A stretch of 8,910 bases of DNA from Achromobacter sp. (GTDB lineage Bacteria > Pseudomonadota > Gammaproteobacteria > Burkholderiales > Burkholderiaceae_B). Every line of letters begins with the position of its first letter. Position 1 is the first letter of the stretch. The stretch is from NCBI GenBank assembly GCA_003454835.1, contig DMTA01000261.1, positions 1 to 8,910 on the forward strand, in the 5' to 3' direction. Positions 6,317 through 8,910 of this stretch are shown here, one piece after another. Under the pieces are notes generated by a model. That model was not told where the DNA came from and did not search any database. It saw nothing but the letters and a program-made list of their open reading frames with translations. The translations under genes and the position numbers were made by a program.

Positions 6317-7284
6317 TGCTGCTCGATCCCCGCATCACGGATCAACTTGCCCCACAGGTCGCGCTGTTCGCCAACAAATTGCGCGAAGGCTTCGGGCGTG
6401 CTCGAAAAGGCGTCAAACCCCAGTCCCGCCAGGCGCTTTTTCACGTCGGGCTTTGCCACGATCTGGTTGATGGCGGCATTCAGCTTGGCCACGACCTCAG
6501 GCGGCATGCCTGCGGGACCAAAGTAGCCGTTCCAGGAGTTCAGGTCGAAGTCCGGCACGCCCGCTTCGGCCATCGAGGGCAGGTCGGGCACGATGGCGCT
6601 GCGCTCGGCGGTGGAGACGGCCAGGGCGCGCAGCTGGCCGGATTGCACGAACGGCAGGCCCGAGGTCAGGTCCGTGAACATGAAGTCCACCTGTCCGCCG
6701 ACCACGTCGGTCAGGCTCTGCGGCGTGCCTTTATAGGGCACGTGCAGGATATCGATCTTGGCGCGGTTGGCCAGCGTGGCGCCTGCGACGATGCCGGTGC
6801 TGTTGCCGCTGGCGTAGGTGATACGGCCCGGGTTCTTCTTGGCGTCGGCCACCAGGTCGCCCACCGTCTTCCAGGGGCGCTTGGGATTCACGACCAGGAT
6901 GAAGGGCAGGTTGCCGCCGCGCGCGATCGGGGTGAAATCCTTGACCGGGTCATACGGCACGTTCTTCATCAGCCAGGGGGCGGCCGAATGGGAGGTATTG
7001 GTGGTGACGAACAGCGTGTAGCCGTCGGGCTTGGCGCGCGCCACGTAATTGGCCGCGATCGTCGCATTGGCGCCCGGCTTGTTCTCCACCACGACCTGCT
7101 GCCCCAGCAGGGTCGACAACTCGGCGCCGAAGATTCGTCCCACGGCGTCCGTTCCCGATCCGGCAGGGAAGGGCACCACAAGGGTAATGGGCTTGTTGGG
7201 GTAATCGGCGGCATGGGCGGGGCCAGCCGCCGTCAAGGCGGCGCCGCTGACCAGCGCGGCGCCCAGCAGGCGTAGGGATTGCAT
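6313..7284 (-). CDS. Bug-family (tripartite tricarboxylate transporter-type) periplasmic solute-binding protein
   Basis: 323-residue periplasmic binding protein of the Bug/TctC family, hugely expanded in Bordetella and relatives. It has a Sec signal peptide: MQSLRLLGAALVSGAALTAA, then GPAHA with probable cleavage after residue 25 (AHA|A). The mature protein opens with DYPNKPITLVVPFPAGSGTD, the typical first strand and ligand loop, with Asp46. The family motifs PDGYTLFVTTN, the PYDPVKDFTPIA segment, the HVPYKGTPQSLTDVVGGQVDF region and GQLRALAVST are all present. The ATG at 7284 is chosen because the signal peptide begins there and AGGAGA lies about 9 nt upstream; the open frame extends to 7356 but without similarity. 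Members bind carboxylates or other small molecules. No TctA/TctB membrane partners are nearby, so it would be an orphan receptor. It follows the cupin gene by 68 bp and overlaps the CoA-transferase gene by 4 bp. Confidence 0.95.
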   Translation of the reverse strand: MQSLRLLGAALVSGAALTAAGPAHAADYPNKPITLVVPFPAGSGTDAVGRIFGAELSTLLGQQVVVENKPGANATIAANYVARAKPDGYTLFVTTNTSHSAAPWLMKNVPYDPVKDFTPIARGGNLPFILVVNPKRPWKTVGDLVADAKKNPGRITYASGNSTGIVAGATLANRAKIDILHVPYKGTPQSLTDVVGGQVDFMFTDLTSGLPFVQSGQLRALAVSTAERSAIVPDLPSMAEAGVPDFDLNSWNGYFGPAGMPPEVVAKLNAAINQIVAKPDVKKRLAGLGFDAFSSTPEAFAQFVGEQRDLWGKLIRDAGIEQQ

Positions 7285-7352
7285 GGGTGTGTCTCCTGTC
7301 TTTATTGGAATGAGGCGCGGCTCTTCGGCCGCTGCCTGCGCGAAGCGCCGCG

Positions 7353-7769
7353 TCAAGCGGCTGGGGGTGGCGCCGGAAAATCGCGGATCACGCGATCGGG
7401 GGATTCTTCGTATGGGGGCGCGTAGATCACCAGCAAGCGGGCGGGTTCATCGCTCGTCACGGTGAAGACGTGGGGGATGTCCGGGGGGAAGTAGCAACAG
7501 TCGCCGGGACCCAAGTCGGCCCATTCGTCCTGCACCTGCGCTCGGGCTGTGCCGGATATCAGGTAACAGACCTGTTCGATGCCGGGATGCGCGTGCGGCA
7601 GGGCGCCCTTGCCCTTGTCGATGACGCCCAGCAGCACCTCCACGCCGCGGGCGCCCACCGTTTCGGGACTGATCAGCCGGCGGTTGAGGGTGCCGGTGTG
7701 ATTGGCGGGGCTGTAGCCCGGCACGTCGGCTTCACGCACCAGCCATTTGGGAGTCGAACGCTGCGTCAT
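7353..7769 (-). CDS. Small single-domain cupin protein
   Basis: 138-residue monocupin. Cupin motif 1 is visible as LPHAHPGIEQVCYLISG (57-73), giving His59, His61 and Glu65. Motif 2 is GDCCYFPPDIPHVF (89-102), with His100. This is the complete 3-His/1-Glu metal-binding set, so the protein probably binds a divalent metal. Catalysis (isomerase, dioxygenase or decarboxylase type) or simple ligand binding cannot be told from the sequence. It has no signal peptide and no DNA-binding domain, so it is cytoplasmic and not a regulator by itself. The ATG at 7769 has a strong AGGAAGAG ribosome-binding sequence. It is first in the operon with the bug, CoA-transferase and dehydrogenase genes, so it may act on the same substrate or a later intermediate. 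The C-terminus is Pro/Ala-rich. Confidence 0.88.
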   Translation of the reverse strand: MTQRSTPKWLVREADVPGYSPANHTGTLNRRLISPETVGARGVEVLLGVIDKGKGALPHAHPGIEQVCYLISGTARAQVQDEWADLGPGDCCYFPPDIPHVFTVTSDEPARLLVIYAPPYEESPDRVIRDFPAPPPAA

Positions 7770-7783
7770 GTCTCTTCCTATTA

Positions 7784-7820
7784 TTTTCCATACATGAATT
7801 TATTTTTACGTATGAGAAAA
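7784..7820. promoter_or_regulatory. Operator-like inverted repeat before the cupin gene
   Basis: Left arm TTTTCCATAC (7784-7793) and right arm GTATG-A-GAAAA (7810-7820) are complementary over 10 positions with one extra A, around a 16-nt AT-rich centre. The repeat flanks the candidate -10 of the cupin operon. A second, shorter repeat, GGCAA (7826-7830) and TTGCC (7838-7842), overlaps the candidate -35. Either could be the binding site of the linked IclR regulator. This is inferred from symmetry and position only. Confidence 0.4.
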
Positions 7821-7830
7821 ACATGGGCAA
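7802..7830 (-). promoter_or_regulatory. Candidate sigma-70 promoter of the cupin-bug-CoA transferase-dehydrogenase operon
   Basis: On the minus strand TTGCCC (7830-7825; 4 of 6 to TTGACA), a 17-bp spacer, and AAAAAT (7807-7802; 4 of 6 to TATAAT). It lies in the only distinctly AT-rich stretch of the window, about 35-60 bp before the cupin ATG. The match is modest, and other -10 choices nearby are possible. Confidence 0.4.
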
Positions 7831-7894
7831 GCATTTTTTGCCTGCGGATATCGTGCCTCGCCCTAGGGGATTAGGGAAAACACCGGGCGCACGC

Positions 7895-7903
7895 TGCTAA
7901 AAT
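7895..7903 (+). promoter_or_regulatory. Candidate extended -10 promoter of folC
   Basis: TGCTAAAAT is an extended -10 element (TGn followed by TAAAAT, 5 of 6 to TATAAT). It lies 32 bp before the folC ATG, implying a short leader of about 25 nt. No good -35 is seen at 16-18 bp upstream, which is tolerable for extended -10 promoters. The element would make folC transcription independent of the divergent catabolic operon. Confidence 0.4.
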
Positions 7904-7935
7904 CGCAGGCTGATTTCCTTTCGCGAACCCGCCTC

Positions 7936-8910
7936 ATGTCTTCTGTCCGTACGCCTGACGCCGCCGCCAACTTGTCCGATTGGCTGCAGTACCTGGAGTC
8001 CATCCACGCCACCGCGATCGACATGGGACTGGACCGGGTGCGCCAGGTCGCGGACCGCATGCAGTTGTCGCTGCCCGGCATCAAGTTCGTGGTCGGCGGC
8101 ACCAACGGCAAGGGTTCCACCTGTGCCATGCTCGAGGCCATCCTGCTTGCGGCTGGCTACAAGGTGGGCCTCTACACCTCGCCGCACCTCATCGACTTCA
8201 ACGAGCGTGCCCGCGTCAACGGCCAGATCGCCTCCGATCAGGACCTCATTACGCAGTTTCAGGCCGTCGAGGCCGCGCGCGGCGATGTGTCGCTGACTTA
8301 CTTCGAATTCACCACGCTGGCCATTCTGCGCCTCTTCTCGCAGTCGCGGCTGGACGCCGTCGTCCTCGAAGTCGGCCTGGGCGGACGCCTGGATGCCGTC
8401 AACATCGTCGACGCCGATTGCTCCATCGTCACCAGTGTCGACCTCGACCACACCGACTGGCTGGGCGACACGCGCGAAAAAATCGGCTTCGAAAAAGCGC
8501 ACATCTACCGCAGCGGCCGGCCCGCCATCTGCAGCGATCCCGTCCCCCCGCAGTCGCTGCTGGATCACGTTGAAGCCATCGGCGCGGATCTGTGGCTGTT
8601 CGGACGCGACTACAACTATTCGGGGGATCGCCAGCAGTGGGCGTACGGCGGGCGCGAACAACGCCGCAGCGCCATGGCCTATCCGGCCCTGCGCGGCGCC
8701 AACCAATTGCTCAATGCCTCGGCGGCGCTGGCCGCGCTGGAATCCGTGCGCGACCGCCTGCCCGTGCAGCAGCAGGCCGTCCGACTGGGGCTGCTGCAGG
8801 CCTCGCTGCCGGGCCACTTCCAGATCCTGCCCGGCCAGCCCACGGTAATCCTGGACGTCGCACACAACCCCCACGCCGCGGCCGTGCTGGCGCAAAACCT
8901 GGACAACATG
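7936..8910 (+). CDS. folC: Bifunctional folylpolyglutamate synthase/dihydrofolate synthase FolC, N-terminal 325 residues (runs off window)
   Basis: Partial gene: 325 codons, open to the window end. FolC adds glutamate to dihydropteroate and then to folates, using ATP, in the cytoplasm. The Mur-ligase-like ATP-binding domain is clear: the P-loop GGTNGKGS (54-61), the YTSPHLIDFNERARVNG folate loop (80-96), FEFTTLAIL (123-131), EVGLGGRLDAVN (145-156), the DLDHTDWLG metal site region (169-177) and Lys187 in GFEKAH, the likely carbamylated lysine. The second domain begins near ALRGANQLLNASAALAAL (251-268), with the glutamate-ligase motif DVAHNPHAA (307-315). One oddity is LPGHFQ (291-296), where most homologues have LPGRFQ. 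The ATG at 7936 gives a normal N-terminus with SDWLQYLESIHATAIDMGL, but the ribosome-binding site is poor. FolC usually follows accD in related bacteria, and accD is not seen here. Confidence 0.96.
   Translation, partial: MSSVRTPDAAANLSDWLQYLESIHATAIDMGLDRVRQVADRMQLSLPGIKFVVGGTNGKGSTCAMLEAILLAAGYKVGLYTSPHLIDFNERARVNGQIASDQDLITQFQAVEAARGDVSLTYFEFTTLAILRLFSQSRLDAVVLEVGLGGRLDAVNIVDADCSIVTSVDLDHTDWLGDTREKIGFEKAHIYRSGRPAICSDPVPPQSLLDHVEAIGADLWLFGRDYNYSGDRQQWAYGGREQRRSAMAYPALRGANQLLNASAALAALESVRDRLPVQQQAVRLGLLQASLPGHFQILPGQPTVILDVAHNPHAAAVLAQNLDNM

Noticed and set aside
5030..6526. 498-codon open frame on the plus strand opposite the CoA-transferase gene
   Set aside because: Antisense to a well-supported CoA-transferase, with no family signature and low-complexity Arg/Gly/His content.
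7285..7356. Upstream extension of the Bug protein by 24 residues
   Set aside because: It would bury the Sec signal peptide behind a charged leader and lacks a ribosome-binding site as good as the one before 7284.
7861..7868. 8-bp palindrome CCCTAGGG between the divergent cupin and folC promoters
   Set aside because: Too short to assign a function, and not aligned with either candidate promoter.
7897..8895. 332-codon open frame on the minus strand opposite folC
   Set aside because: folC on the plus strand has all the expected motifs; the opposite frame shows none.

Overview
The window looks like a high-GC betaproteobacterial chromosome, most likely Alcaligenaceae (Achromobacter/Bordetella-like). 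The reasons are the flaG-fliD-fliS-fliT-fliK-like flagellar order, a Bug-family periplasmic receptor next to a CoA-transferase and an acyl-CoA dehydrogenase (a combination very common in that family), and the overall protein style. The genus is inferred from pattern recognition, not from a database search. I see no mobile element, CRISPR array, tRNA or rRNA.

Layout. (1) Positions 1-3013, minus strand: a flagellar filament-assembly operon read right to left as flaG, fliD (cap), fliS (flagellin chaperone), fliT (cap chaperone) and the start of a fliK-like gene that leaves the window at base 1. A good sigma-28 (FliA) promoter lies upstream of flaG at 3079-3105. (2) Positions 3153-3890, plus strand: an IclR-family regulator, divergent from flaG. 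(3) Positions 3919-7769, minus strand: a compact four-gene catabolic operon read right to left as cupin, Bug-type solute-binding protein, CaiB/BaiF (family III) CoA-transferase and acyl-CoA dehydrogenase. The last three overlap or nearly abut (ATGA overlap of 4 bp, then an 11-bp overlap). This operon and the iclR gene converge on a perfect 12-bp inverted repeat at 3878-3908. (4) Positions 7936-8910, plus strand: the first 325 codons of folC, divergent from the cupin operon across an AT-rich intergenic region with inverted repeats.

How the genes work together. The flagellar genes form a late, FliA-dependent set for capping the filament and chaperoning flagellin and cap. The catabolic set suggests that a carboxylic acid is bound in the periplasm, activated to its CoA thioester by CoA transfer, and desaturated by the dehydrogenase. 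The adjacent IclR protein is the obvious candidate regulator. The substrate cannot be read from the sequence. FolC is a housekeeping folate enzyme, unrelated to either set.

Nothing here is clearly a new system. The most informative points are the relocated catalytic glutamate of the acyl-CoA dehydrogenase, the clear sigma-28 promoter, the operator-like inverted repeats before the cupin gene, and the position of a catabolic cassette between flagellar genes and folC.
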